Shown piece by piece: positions 50,858 through 59,041 of a DNA stretch of 64,000 nucleotides; the stretch's first letter is position 1, and each line of letters starts with the position of its first letter. Below the pieces are notes generated by a model, which saw nothing but the letters and a program-made list of their open reading frames with translations, was not told the DNA's origin and did not search any database. A program made the translations under genes and the position numbers. The stretch is from Piscinibacter sp. XHJ-5. GTDB lineage: Bacteria; Pseudomonadota; Gammaproteobacteria; Burkholderiales; Burkholderiaceae_C. The stretch spans positions 2,914,001-2,978,000 of the forward strand of contig NZ_CP123228.1 in the NCBI RefSeq assembly GCF_029855045.1, written 5' to 3'.

Positions 50858-51802
50858 ATGCCGCTCACCGCCGACGCCAAGGGCGTCTACCCGATCGCAC
50901 CGACGCCGTTCTTCGACGACGGCTCCATCGACACCGCCTCCATCGATCGCCTGGTCGACTTCTACCAGGCCTGCGGCTGTACCGGCATCACGGTGCTGGG
51001 CCAGCTGGGCGAGGCGCCCAAGCTGGAGCATTCGGAGGCGGTCGACATCGCGGCGCGCGTGGTCCGGCGCGCCGGCGCGCTGCCGGTGATCGTCGGCGTG
51101 TCGGCTCCCGGCTTCGCCGCGATGAGGGCACTGGCGCATGACGTGATGGAGCAGGGGGCCGCGGGCGTGATGATCGCGCCGCCGAACACGCTGCGCACCG
51201 ATGACCAGATCGTCGGCTACTACCGCCAGGCGGCCACGTCCATCGGCGCGGACGTGCCGTTCGTGCTGCAGGACTATCCGCTCACCTTCTCGGTCCAGAT
51301 CTCGCCGGGCGTGATCCGCCGCATCGTCCAGGATGTGCCGTCCTGCGTGATGCTCAAGCACGAGGACTGGCCCGGGCTGGAGAAGATCTCGGCGCTGCGC
51401 GGCTTCGAGCGCGAGGGCTCCATGCGCCACATCGCCATCCTGTGCGGCAACGGCGGCCTGTTCCTCGACTTCGAGATGGCGCGCGGCGCCGACGGCGCGA
51501 ACACCGGCTACTGCTTTCCCGACATGCTCTGCGACGTCGTTCGCCTATGCGGCGCCGGCCGTCGCGACGAGGCGCACGACCTCTTCGACGCCCACCTGCC
51601 GTTGCTGCGCTACGAGCAGCAGCCCGGCGTCGGACTGGCGGTGCGCAAGTACGTGATGGCGCGGCGCGGGCTGCTCACGAGCGCGGCGCAGCGCAATCCG
51701 GCCACGCCCCTGTCGGGCGCAGCGCGGGCCGAGGTGGATTTCCTGCTGGAGCGGTTGGCGAAGAAGGATCCGCGGGCGCAGTGGGATTCACCCTCTCCCT
51801 AG
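50858..51802 (+). CDS. Dihydrodipicolinate synthase/KDG aldolase family protein
   Basis: The 314-residue protein starts at ATG 50858 (CCGGGAGATCCATCC upstream). It has the TIM-barrel of the DapA superfamily, with GITVLGQLGEAPKL near the start and the Schiff-base lysine in VMLKHEDWPG. The position after a sugar-acid dehydratase fits a 2-keto-3-deoxy-acid aldolase or dehydratase rather than lysine biosynthesis. The final residues (DSPSP) and the TAG stop are supplied by another CCCTCTCC repeat. Confidence 0.9.
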   Translation: MPLTADAKGVYPIAPTPFFDDGSIDTASIDRLVDFYQACGCTGITVLGQLGEAPKLEHSEAVDIAARVVRRAGALPVIVGVSAPGFAAMRALAHDVMEQGAAGVMIAPPNTLRTDDQIVGYYRQAATSIGADVPFVLQDYPLTFSVQISPGVIRRIVQDVPSCVMLKHEDWPGLEKISALRGFEREGSMRHIAILCGNGGLFLDFEMARGADGANTGYCFPDMLCDVVRLCGAGRRDEAHDLFDAHLPLLRYEQQPGVGLAVRKYVMARRGLLTSAAQRNPATPLSGAARAEVDFLLERLAKKDPRAQWDSPSP

Positions 51803-51813
51803 GAGTTGGGGTG
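51791..51813. repeat. Degenerate CCCTCTCC repeat at the DapA-like stop
   Basis: CCCTCTCCCTAGGAGTTGGGGTG keeps the left arm and the GGGGTG tail of the family; the TAG stop of the DapA-like gene lies inside it. The right arm is disrupted, so a stable hairpin is not expected. Confidence 0.45.
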
Positions 51814-51900
51814 CCGGTGTGTATCGAAAGGAATAGGCTGGTCGTTGCGCCCGCGCCGGTCGGCGCAGGCCATTCGAACACATCACCTGAGGGGAAACCC

Positions 51901-52773
51901 ATGCGCTCCCACGCCACCCCGGCGCCGGCCTTCGGCTGCGCGCGAATCTCGATTGCCGCCGCGGCGCTGATCCTCGGCGGCTGCCTCGCCACCACGCCCG
52001 AGATCGGCGGGGGCTCGAAGACCGCCGTCACCGGCGCTGCGGGCGGCGCCACGGCCGAGAACGCCAACAGCAGCATCGAGCGCTGCGACCAGTCGCTCGG
52101 CACGCTGGGCGTCGTGGAGGACCAGAACGCGCCGTGGTATCACCAGCTGCGCAGCTACAAGCTCGGCTCCACCGTGCCGGTGATCCGCATGATGATCCAG
52201 CAGAGCAACTGCTTCGTGATCGTCGAACGCGGCGGCGCCATGCAGAACATGCGCGTCGAGCGTGACCTCGAGAAGACCGGCGAGATGCGCTCCGGCAGCA
52301 ACTTCCAGAAGGGCCAGATGGTCGCGGCCGACTACACGATGAGCCCCAGCATCCAGTTCAGCCAGAACACCGGCGGCGGCCGCGCGGGCCTGGCCGGTTT
52401 CCTGCCGGGTGCCTTCGCCGCGGTCGCGGGCAGCATGAAGACCAACGAGGCCTCGACCACGCTGATCATGATCGACAACCGCTCCGGCGTTCAGCTCGCG
52501 GCCGCCGAGGGCAGCGCGAAGAACATGGACTTCAACCTGATGGGCGCGATGTTCGGCGGCGGCGCGGGCGGCGGTGCCGGCGGCTACAGCAACACGCCCG
52601 AAGGCAAGATCATCATCGCGGCCTTCGCCGACTCGTACAACCAGCTCGTGCGTGCGGTGCGCAACTACAAGGCCCAGACGGTCAAGGGCGGCCTGGGCAC
52701 CGGCGGGACGCTCGGCGTGTCGGGCGGGTCCACGCCGGCATCGAAGGAAGTGAGCACGAAGAAAAAGCAATAG
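51901..52773 (+). CDS. CsgG-like lipoprotein
   Basis: The 290-residue precursor has a lipobox (LGGC). The main body resembles CsgG/HfaB-type assembly proteins: GVVEDQNAP, a region with VPVIRMMIQQSNCFVIVERG, and later a glycine-rich stretch and conserved IIAAFADSYNQLVRAVRNY. Its C-terminus is Ser/Lys rich. In curli systems CsgG forms an outer-membrane export pore, but no curli genes are here. It is followed by a bidirectional terminator and an oppositely oriented RTX-like gene. A role in export or envelope adhesion is possible. Confidence 0.83.
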   Translation: MRSHATPAPAFGCARISIAAAALILGGCLATTPEIGGGSKTAVTGAAGGATAENANSSIERCDQSLGTLGVVEDQNAPWYHQLRSYKLGSTVPVIRMMIQQSNCFVIVERGGAMQNMRVERDLEKTGEMRSGSNFQKGQMVAADYTMSPSIQFSQNTGGGRAGLAGFLPGAFAAVAGSMKTNEASTTLIMIDNRSGVQLAAAEGSAKNMDFNLMGAMFGGGAGGGAGGYSNTPEGKIIIAAFADSYNQLVRAVRNYKAQTVKGGLGTGGTLGVSGGSTPASKEVSTKKKQ

Positions 52774-52838
52774 GAGCCGGCAGGCTCCTATCGATCGGCC
52801 GGTGGGGGTAGCCGCATTCACGGCGTGCGGCTCCCACC
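52772..52838. terminator. Paired hairpins between CsgG-like and RTX-like genes
   Basis: The first hairpin is AGGAGCC-ggca-GGCTCCT (52772-52789). The second is GGTGGG...AGCCGCA...TGCGGCT...CCCACC (52801-52838) with a 3-base bulge. They lie between the convergent stops at 52773 and 52845 and would end transcription in both directions. No long T-tract is present. Confidence 0.65.
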
Positions 52839-52844
52839 GAGGCG

Positions 52845-53423
52845 TCAGAACAGGTCCGCCCAGTCGAACTTGACGAAGTCGAGCCCCGGCCCGCCGTGGT
52901 TCTTGTCCTTTCCAGGCCCGCCGTCGAGATAGTCGCGGCCGGGCCCGCCGTCGAGATGGTCGCGGTTCTTGCCGCCGAGCAGGATGTCGTCGCCGCAGCC
53001 GCCCTTCAGGTGGTCACGGCCCTTGCCGCCGGCGATCACGTCGTCGCCGCATCCGCCGTCGAGGCAGTCGTTGCCGTCGCGGCCGAGCATGATGTCGTCG
53101 CCGCAACCACCCTTGAACTTGTCGTCGCCACCGCCGCCGATCATCACGTCGTCGCCGCATCCGCCGTCGGCGGTGATGTCGGCCTTGACGTCGCTGTCGA
53201 CCACGAGCGTGTCGTCGCCGCCGCCGAGCTTGAAGTTGGTGTTTTCCAGCTCCTGCTTGGTCATGTACTGGACCTGCCCGTTGACGTTCACCTCGTACAG
53301 GCCGAGCGCGCCCAGCAGGCCGTCGGCCTTCGAGATGTGGACGGTGTCGTCGCCGTTGGTGCCGTGGACGGTGTTGGTGGGGGGAAAGCAGGCGGGCGAG
53401 CAGCCGCCATGGATCGGATTCAT
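52845..53423 (-). CDS. RTX-like calcium-binding repeat protein with Cys-containing repeats
   Basis: The 192-residue protein (ATG 53423, GGAGAACACACC upstream) has a short N-terminal region. It is followed by glycine/aspartate nonapeptide-like repeats, of which many read GGCGDD, with others GGPGRD and GGPGKD, as in hemolysin-type calcium-binding proteins. Cysteine within several repeats is unusual and could form disulfides across the beta-roll. It lacks a classical signal peptide, consistent with RTX secretion by a type I exporter, though none is encoded here. The end GLDFVKFDWADLF resembles an RTX C-terminal secretion signal. Confidence 0.85.
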   Translation of the reverse strand: MNPIHGGCSPACFPPTNTVHGTNGDDTVHISKADGLLGALGLYEVNVNGQVQYMTKQELENTNFKLGGGDDTLVVDSDVKADITADGGCGDDVMIGGGGDDKFKGGCGDDIMLGRDGNDCLDGGCGDDVIAGGKGRDHLKGGCGDDILLGGKNRDHLDGGPGRDYLDGGPGKDKNHGGPGLDFVKFDWADLF

Positions 53424-53576
53424 GGTGTGTTCTCCAATGCAGTTGATGGGGTGAAGCGGCGCGGCGGGAGCCGCATCGCTGATCTGCATTGAAGGCGCTG
53501 CGCCGCGGCGCGCCTAGACGGGACGCGTGCTAGCTGGGGACGATCCGATCGGTGACGACCGCAGCGCGGACCGCGC

Positions 53577-53831
53577 TCAGCGCCGTCGGGCCGATGCGCC
53601 GAACAGCTGGTCGAACAGCTCGCCGGGGATGGTGTCGGTCACGTCCTTCGAGTCGAGCCCATCGGCCAGCTCGAACGACGACAGCAGCCAGCCCGGGTCA
53701 GGCGGCGTCATGGGCACGGGGCGAGGCGGCGCGACGACGGCATCCGGATCGATGTATTCGCCCAGCGGCGCCGCCGCGGTGACGCGCCACACCGTGCGGC
53801 GCTGCCCTTCACGCATGCTGACCTTGGCCAT
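53577..53831 (-). CDS. Small hypothetical protein
   Basis: From ATG 53831 the frame encodes 84 residues: a basic start (MAKVSMREGQRRTVWRV), a Pro/Asp-rich middle and a C-terminal acidic-hydrophobic end with FELADGLD and LFDQLFG. No domain is recognised. Upstream GGGGGG is a weak ribosome binding site. The frame stays open farther upstream, but that part has poor coding character. Confidence in expression is moderate. Confidence 0.55.
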   Translation of the reverse strand: MAKVSMREGQRRTVWRVTAAAPLGEYIDPDAVVAPPRPVPMTPPDPGWLLSSFELADGLDSKDVTDTIPGELFDQLFGASARRR

Positions 53832-54088
53832 GTCGATACCCCCCGACGAACTGCTTGCCGGTGAAAAGTCTCGCGTCGGGCGGCGTCTGTTGCAAGGCGG
53901 GATCCCCTGAGTCATCCCTTCACTCCCAAGTTCTTGGGGGGCGCCGGCGGGCTTGGGAGGCGTCCAGACCGTGAAGAAGTTGACGAATCGGCCCCCGGGT
54001 GGGTCCGCCGGCGCGCATTTCCTTGAACCGGCCTGCGGCCGGAACCGCACTCAGGGCATCCGCAGTTCCCGCATTTCAAGGAGGCGAC

Positions 54089-54436
54089 ATGAATTTCGTC
54101 GAACGTGATGAAGGCGACTTCCGCATCTATGCCGGCGCCATCGAGGCGCGGCGCACCGACGGCTACTCGGCCGCCGTGGTCGTCCAGCGCGTGCGCGGCG
54201 TCGACGTCCCCGTCGAGACCTTCCGCGACGAGAGCCTGTGCGGCGGCTACGCCTGGCCGACCGCCGAAGCCGCGCTGAGCTTCGCGCTGCGCAAGGCCAC
54301 CGCCGCAATCCACGCCGTCCCGCGCCGGGCTCCGGCGCCCCTGCCCGAGGTGGCCCGCGTCGCGGCAGCCGCCGGGCGCAGCGTCGGCCGCAGGCCGCTG
54401 CGCGTCGAAAGCCAGCTGCAGGCCGTGGCGATGTGA
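54089..54436 (+). CDS. Small hypothetical protein
   Basis: A very strong ribosome binding site (AAGGAGGCGAC) precedes ATG 54089. The 115-residue protein starts MNFVERDEGDFRIYAGAIEA, has a compact alpha/beta-looking first half and a Pro/Arg/Ala-rich C-terminal tail. I recognise no domain. The gene lies immediately beyond the 3' end of the type III secretion operon, on the opposite strand. Confidence 0.68.
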   Translation: MNFVERDEGDFRIYAGAIEARRTDGYSAAVVVQRVRGVDVPVETFRDESLCGGYAWPTAEAALSFALRKATAAIHAVPRRAPAPLPEVARVAAAAGRSVGRRPLRVESQLQAVAM

Positions 54437-54561
54437 GGCTCGGCGACGCGGGGAGGCATTCCGTTTCGCCCTGACGTATCGAAGGGCCCGCTCAGCTCGC
54501 AGCAGGGCTTCGAACCCTCAGCCCGAACGGAGGTGAAGCTTGGCGACGCAGACCAGCCGGT

Positions 54562-55359
54562 TCATCCCCCCAGCACCCGCCGCAGCGCCTCGATCACCAC
54601 CCCCGTGCGTCCCAGCAGATCGTCCTGCAGCAGCCGCACCATCGTCGCCAGCTGGATCCAGATGATCCAGGTCGCCGCGATCGCCTTCAGCGACATCGAC
54701 AGCGAGAACACGTTGAGCTGCTGCGCGAAGCGGTTGACCAGGCCGAGCACGCCCTCGACGACGTACAGCAGCACCAGCGCCGGCGCGGCGACCAGCAGCG
54801 TGAGGGTCATGATGCGGCCGAATTCGCTTTCGAAAAGACGCATCCCGCTGCCCGCCAGCGACAGCGCACCCGAGCGCACCGGCCACAGCGCATAGCTCTC
54901 GAGCAGCGCGCCCACCATGAGCATGAAGCCGCCGCCGGCCATGAACACCCAGCTCGCCAGCCGCGCGAAGAAGGCGCCGTTCAGCGAGGTCTGATGGCCC
55001 GACAGCGGGTCCATCACCTGGGCTTGCGTCGTGCCGACCTTGTTGTCGATGACCTGGCCGGCGGCCTCGAAGGCCCACATGACGCCGGAGTACAGGAAGC
55101 CGATGGCGCCGCCGATGAAGGCTTCCTTGGCGAACAGCGTGATCCACTGCCAGCTCGTCAGCACCAGCGGCGGCGCCGACGGCTGCATGGCCAGCGCGAG
55201 CAGCGCGATGGACATGAACATCGCGTTGCGCACCAGGGCAGGAATGAGTTCCGAGGTGAACAGCGGCACCAGCAGGAAGGCCACCGCCACGCGGGTCGCC
55301 GACAAGCCCAGCAGCAGTGCCGTGTCGCCCAACGGACCGACGATGCCCAGCGCTTCCAT
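54562..55359 (-). CDS. sctT: Type III secretion export apparatus protein SctT
   Basis: The 265-residue polytopic protein matches the SctT/FliR family (YscT, HrcT, SpaR). It has the N-terminal VAFLLVPLFTSELIP region, the AFEAAGQVIDNKVGTTQAQVMDP segment that is strongly conserved in this family, and six predicted helices. With SctR and SctS it forms the export gate at the base of the injectisome. The gene is the last of the operon, 7 bases after the sctS stop. Confidence 0.96.
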   Translation of the reverse strand: MEALGIVGPLGDTALLLGLSATRVAVAFLLVPLFTSELIPALVRNAMFMSIALLALAMQPSAPPLVLTSWQWITLFAKEAFIGGAIGFLYSGVMWAFEAAGQVIDNKVGTTQAQVMDPLSGHQTSLNGAFFARLASWVFMAGGGFMLMVGALLESYALWPVRSGALSLAGSGMRLFESEFGRIMTLTLLVAAPALVLLYVVEGVLGLVNRFAQQLNVFSLSMSLKAIAATWIIWIQLATMVRLLQDDLLGRTGVVIEALRRVLGG

Positions 55360-55366
55360 GCCGCGC

Positions 55367-55639
55367 CTATCGCCGCACCAGGCCGGCGAATTCGGTGAAC
55401 ACGCGGTCGCCGAACTGGTACAGCCCGCCGCCGAGCAGCGACGCGGTGATGAAGATCGTGATGACGATGGCGAAGAACTTGGCGACGTACTGCAGCGTCT
55501 GCTCCTGCAGCTGCGTGGCGGCCTGCACGAAGGCGATCAGCAGACCGACGACGGCCGCGACGATGATGGGCGGCGCCGACAGCAGCAGCACGAACCACAG
55601 GGCCTGCTGCGTCAGCTGAAGGATGTCTCCATGATTCAT
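55367..55639 (-). CDS. sctS: Type III secretion export apparatus protein SctS
   Basis: The 90-residue protein has two transmembrane helices and the FliQ/SctS pattern, including LLSAPPIIVAAVVGLLIAF and QEQTLQYVAKF. The start is ATG 55639 (MNHGDILQL), which is typical for the family. SctS associates with SctR in the export gate (usually four copies per complex in homologues). Confidence 0.96.
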   Translation of the reverse strand: MNHGDILQLTQQALWFVLLLSAPPIIVAAVVGLLIAFVQAATQLQEQTLQYVAKFFAIVITIFITASLLGGGLYQFGDRVFTEFAGLVRR

Positions 55640-55671
55640 GACGACCCCTCGCATGCTGTTTTCATGGTCGA

Positions 55672-56325
55672 TCACAGATAGGTGAGGATCAGCCCGTGCG
55701 TGAGCTTGACCCAGCCGTCGATCAGCACGAACAGCAGCAGCTTGAACGGCATCGACACGGTGGTCGGCGACAGCATCATCATGCCCATCGCCATGAGGAT
55801 GTTGGAGATCACGAGGTCGATCACCAGGAACGGCAGGAAGATCAGGAACCCGATCTCGAAGGCCACCGACAGCTCGCTCACCGTGAACGCGGGCACCACG
55901 ACGAGGAAGTCGCGCTCGGTCAGCGTCGCGGCCTGCTCGGGCTTCAGCGACTTGCGTGCCGTCTTCAGGAAGAACGCGCGCTCCACCGGCCGGCTGTGCC
56001 GGATCAGGAACTCGCGCAGCGGCTCCTTGGCCGCGTCGGCCGCGCTCAGCATGCTCTTGGTGCTGCTGCCGATGTTGTCGATGCCCTGCAGCTTGCTGCC
56101 CATCTCGCTGCCCACCGGGTACATGACGTAGACGCTGAGCACCAGCGCCAGCCCGTTGAGCACGACGTTGGGCGGCACCTGCTGCAGGCCCAGCGCATTG
56201 CGCAGCAGGCTCAGCACGACGACGAGCTTGGTGAACGAGGTCACCATCACCGCGACGAACGGCGCGAGCGCCAGGACGATGACCGTCAGCAGCGCCGACG
56301 AGGGGGAGAACTGTGTGAGGTCCAT
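55672..56325 (-). CDS. sctR: Type III secretion export apparatus protein SctR
   Basis: The 217-residue polytopic protein has the FliP/SctR core: MVTSFTKLVVVLSLLRNALG, VPPNVVLNGLALVLS, FLIFLPFLVIDLVISNILMAMGMMM and SPTTVSMPFKLLLF. The length matches canonical SctR. It is the main component of the export gate. A 32-base gap separates it from sctS. Confidence 0.97.
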   Translation of the reverse strand: MDLTQFSPSSALLTVIVLALAPFVAVMVTSFTKLVVVLSLLRNALGLQQVPPNVVLNGLALVLSVYVMYPVGSEMGSKLQGIDNIGSSTKSMLSAADAAKEPLREFLIRHSRPVERAFFLKTARKSLKPEQAATLTERDFLVVVPAFTVSELSVAFEIGFLIFLPFLVIDLVISNILMAMGMMMLSPTTVSMPFKLLLFVLIDGWVKLTHGLILTYL

Positions 56326-56332
56326 GGTGTCG

Positions 56333-57241
56333 TCAGTCGGCGCGCTCGCCGAACCGGCGCAGCGTGTGGATGGCGAGCGCCCAGCCGTCGCCCCATGGCA
56401 TCAGCCGGCCCTCGGCCAGGCACAGCGCGGGCTCGCGCGGATCGAAGCCGCACCACAGGCTGGCCTGCGGTCCGGGTTCCGGCAGCGGCTCGTCGTCGCG
56501 CCATCCGGTGAGGCGGTCGCCGGGCAGCGTGTGCGGCATGGCGAGCCGCACCTCGCAAGCCACACGCGAGTCGCTGCGCTCGCCGTGAACGGGACCGCCC
56601 CCGGGGCGAGCGCGAACCAGACGCGGAACCGACGGCGGAGCGAGCGCCACCGGTGCGCCCAGCCCGGGCTGCACGGGCTCGGTGGCGGCGCGCAGGCGGC
56701 CCAGCCACGGCGCGGCCAGCGAGTCGGCCAGCACGATGGCGCCGCCCGGCTCGACCTGCGCCAGCTCGTCCTCGGCGAGATGGAACTGCGCGACCGACAG
56801 CACCACCGGCTGCGCGGGCCAGCGCAGCGACGCGGCCAGCTCGGCCGGCGGCGGCGGCAGCGAGCGCAGCAGCGGCCAGGGCATCGACAGCAGGCCCATG
56901 GCGCCGGTCGGACCCGCCGACCCTTCGCCGCGGCGCTGCCAGCGCGCGCAGCCGTGCGACGCGCCGGACACACGCTGGCCGGCGGCCGGCAGCCAGCGCC
57001 AGTCGAGCGCCTGCGCGCTCCACTGCTGCAGCGGCCCGAGCAGCGCTTCGCAGCGATGCAGCGCGAGGGCCGCGTCGGCGGCGTGGCGCACCGGCGCGCC
57101 GATGAAGGCGCACAGGCGCACGGGCCCGAAGGACGTCGCCGCCTCGAACCAGGCGCCGGGATCGAGTGCGGGCGCCGCTTCCTGCGCCGCGATGGGCGCC
57201 GCGTGCGGTGCGGCGAGGCCGGAGTGCATGCGCATCGTCAC
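56333..57241 (-). CDS. sctQ: Probable SctQ-type cytoplasmic ring protein
   Basis: The protein is about 302 residues and lies directly upstream of sctR, the usual place for sctQ. The start is either GTG 57241, overlapping the regulator's stop by four bases, or ATG 57235. It is Ala/Pro/Leu-rich and diverged: the C-terminal ~80 residues (VRLAMPHTLPGDRL to LMPWGDGWALAIH) have the outline of a SpoA/FliN-type domain. A second SpoA domain is not clear. SctQ forms the sorting platform below the export gate. The call relies as much on position as on sequence. Confidence 0.72.
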   Translation of the reverse strand: MTMRMHSGLAAPHAAPIAAQEAAPALDPGAWFEAATSFGPVRLCAFIGAPVRHAADAALALHRCEALLGPLQQWSAQALDWRWLPAAGQRVSGASHGCARWQRRGEGSAGPTGAMGLLSMPWPLLRSLPPPPAELAASLRWPAQPVVLSVAQFHLAEDELAQVEPGGAIVLADSLAAPWLGRLRAATEPVQPGLGAPVALAPPSVPRLVRARPGGGPVHGERSDSRVACEVRLAMPHTLPGDRLTGWRDDEPLPEPGPQASLWCGFDPREPALCLAEGRLMPWGDGWALAIHTLRRFGERAD

Positions 57242-57888
57242 ACCTGCTGGCTGACCATCATGCGGGTCAGCTCTGCGACCGAGCGGGCCTGCATCTTCGC
57301 CATGCCGCGCGCGCGGTACAGCTCCACCGTCTTGATCGACAGTCCGATGCGGTCGGCGATGTTCTTGTTGTAGATGCCCTGGATGACGAAGCCCAGCACC
57401 TGGCGCTCGCGGGGCGTCAGCGAGGCTTCGCGCGTGCGGAAGCGCTCGTGCTCCGGCGACGACTGCGCCGGCGCGGCGGGCTGCGGCGGCGCAGCGGCGG
57501 CAGTTGCGGCCGCGCCTTGGCTCGCAAAGGCGCTCTGCAGCGCGGCCTCGAGCGCCTCGTCGTCGAACGGCTTTTCCAGCAGCGTGACGGCGCCTTTGCG
57601 CATCGCCTGCACCGCCAGCGGCACATCGGCGTGGCCGCTCATGTAGATGACCGGCAGCTGCGCCCCGCGCGCGAGCAACGCGTCGTGCACGTCGAGACCC
57701 GAGAGCTGCGGCATGCGCACGTCGAGCATCAGGCAGGCGTTCTCCCGCCGGTCGCGCCGCGCCAGTGCCTCGATGGCCTCGTGCGGATCGCCCCAGGCGC
57801 AGACCTCGAAGCCGGCACCGCTCAGCCAGAAGCAGGTCGACTCGCGGAACTCGGGGTTGTCGTCGAGGATGTAGATGGTCTTGTTCAT
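57238..57888 (-). CDS. LuxR/FixJ-type response regulator inside the T3SS operon
   Basis: The 216-residue protein starts MNKTIYILDDNPEF. It has a receiver domain (phosphoacceptor Asp in MLDVRMPQLSG, Thr/Lys loop in LLEKPFDDEA), a Pro/Ala linker and a LuxR-type HTH (LTPRERQVLGFVIQG, NKNIADRIGLSIKTVELYRARGM). It is paired with the kinase gene just upstream. T3SS loci of Burkholderiales are usually controlled by HrpG/HrpB; a FixJ-type regulator within the structural operon is an unusual arrangement, probably giving autoregulation. Confidence 0.93.
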   Translation of the reverse strand: MNKTIYILDDNPEFRESTCFWLSGAGFEVCAWGDPHEAIEALARRDRRENACLMLDVRMPQLSGLDVHDALLARGAQLPVIYMSGHADVPLAVQAMRKGAVTLLEKPFDDEALEAALQSAFASQGAAATAAAAPPQPAAPAQSSPEHERFRTREASLTPRERQVLGFVIQGIYNKNIADRIGLSIKTVELYRARGMAKMQARSVAELTRMMVSQQV

Positions 57889-57967
57889 GAAGCCTCCGGG
57901 GGAAAGGGAGGTGGCTGGTGATTCGAGGTGGCCGATGTGTCGCGCCGCCGGATGGTCGGCAGCGTCT

Positions 57968-59041
57968 TCATTCGGGTACCGCCATCCGCGGCAGGCTGAG
58001 ATGGAAGGTCGCGCCGCGATCGGCATTGCGGCTGAACCACAGGCGCCCCTGATGCAGCTCGACGAAGGAGCGGCAGATCGACAGGCCGATGCCCATGCCG
58101 GAAGGCTTGCTCGACGCGAACGGCACGAACAGCTGGCGCGCCGTCTCGTCGCACAGGCCGCAGCCGTTGTCGCGCACCTGCACCTCGACGTCGGACGCGC
58201 GCAGCTCCAGGCGCAGCGCCACCTGGGGCTCTTCGGGCGGATCGGTGCGCAGCGCGTCGAGCGCGTTGCGCACCAGGTTGACGATGACCTGCTGCAGCAT
58301 CACCTCGTCGCCTCGCACCTGCGCGGGCGCCTCGGGCAGCGACAGCGACAGCCGCGCGCCGCTGCGCTGCACGTCCCAGTCGAGCAGCGCGGCGCTGGAC
58401 TGCAGCAGCGCGGAGAGGTCGACGCGCGCGTGGCGCGGCTGGCGCGAGTGGGTGAACTCGCGGATGCGGGCGATGACGCGGGCGGCGAACATCACCTGCT
58501 CGATGGCGCGGTCGAGGGCCGTCGCTTCGTCGCGGTCCAGGGCCGCGCCGCGCCGCGAGACGCGTGAGCGCAGGCCGCGCAGCAGGTTGGCCGCCGCGCC
58601 GATCGGCTGGTTGAGCTCGTGCGCCAGCGTGGTCGCCATCTCGCCGACGGAGATCACCCGCGACGTGAACAGCAGCTGCTCGCGGTCGTCGAGTTGGCGC
58701 TGCAGGGCGCGCCCTTTCTCGCGTCGGTCGGCCAGTCGCAGCAGGAGGTCGCCGTCGGCCAGCGTCGCGAGCTGCGCGTCCCATTCGTGCGACTCGCCGA
58801 GCAGCAGCTGGCGCGTCCTGCCGTCGCGCGGCCGCGCGTCGTAGGCCTCGCCGAGGCCCGGCAGCGCCTGGGCCAGCGCGTGCAGCGTGGTGCCGGCGCC
58901 GAGCGCAGGCTGGAGGACGAGCCAGGCTTCGCTGGTCCAGCGCACCGTGCGGGAGCGACCGTCGATCAGCGCGACGGCATCGCCGAGCGCGCCCAGTGCG
59001 CGGGCGTCCGACGCCGGCGTGGCCGCTTGCGCGCTCAGCAT
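57968..59041 (-). CDS. Sensor histidine kinase inside the T3SS operon
   Basis: The 357-residue protein has an N-terminal PAS-like region (GDAVALIDGRSRTVRWTSEAW), a coiled-coil linker and a HisKA domain with the TodS/FixL-type H-box ATTLAHELNQPIGAAANLL. The ATPase domain has NLVRNALDAL, RDNGCGL and GMGIGLSICRSF. No transmembrane helices are seen, so it senses a cytoplasmic cue, possibly a component or state of the secretion system. Its ATG overlaps the upstream stop by seven bases. Confidence 0.93.
   Translation of the reverse strand: MLSAQAATPASDARALGALGDAVALIDGRSRTVRWTSEAWLVLQPALGAGTTLHALAQALPGLGEAYDARPRDGRTRQLLLGESHEWDAQLATLADGDLLLRLADRREKGRALQRQLDDREQLLFTSRVISVGEMATTLAHELNQPIGAAANLLRGLRSRVSRRGAALDRDEATALDRAIEQVMFAARVIARIREFTHSRQPRHARVDLSALLQSSAALLDWDVQRSGARLSLSLPEAPAQVRGDEVMLQQVIVNLVRNALDALRTDPPEEPQVALRLELRASDVEVQVRDNGCGLCDETARQLFVPFASSKPSGMGIGLSICRSFVELHQGRLWFSRNADRGATFHLSLPRMAVPE

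Noticed and set aside
52900..53250. Regular short DNA repeats resembling a CRISPR array
   Set aside because: The periodicity comes from GGxGxD codon repeats of the RTX-like protein; no conserved repeat/spacer structure.
54477..54520. Inverted repeat TCGAAGGGCCC ... GGGCTTCGA as a tRNA or structured RNA
   Set aside because: No cloverleaf or known RNA pattern; at best a weak terminator near the sctT 3' end.
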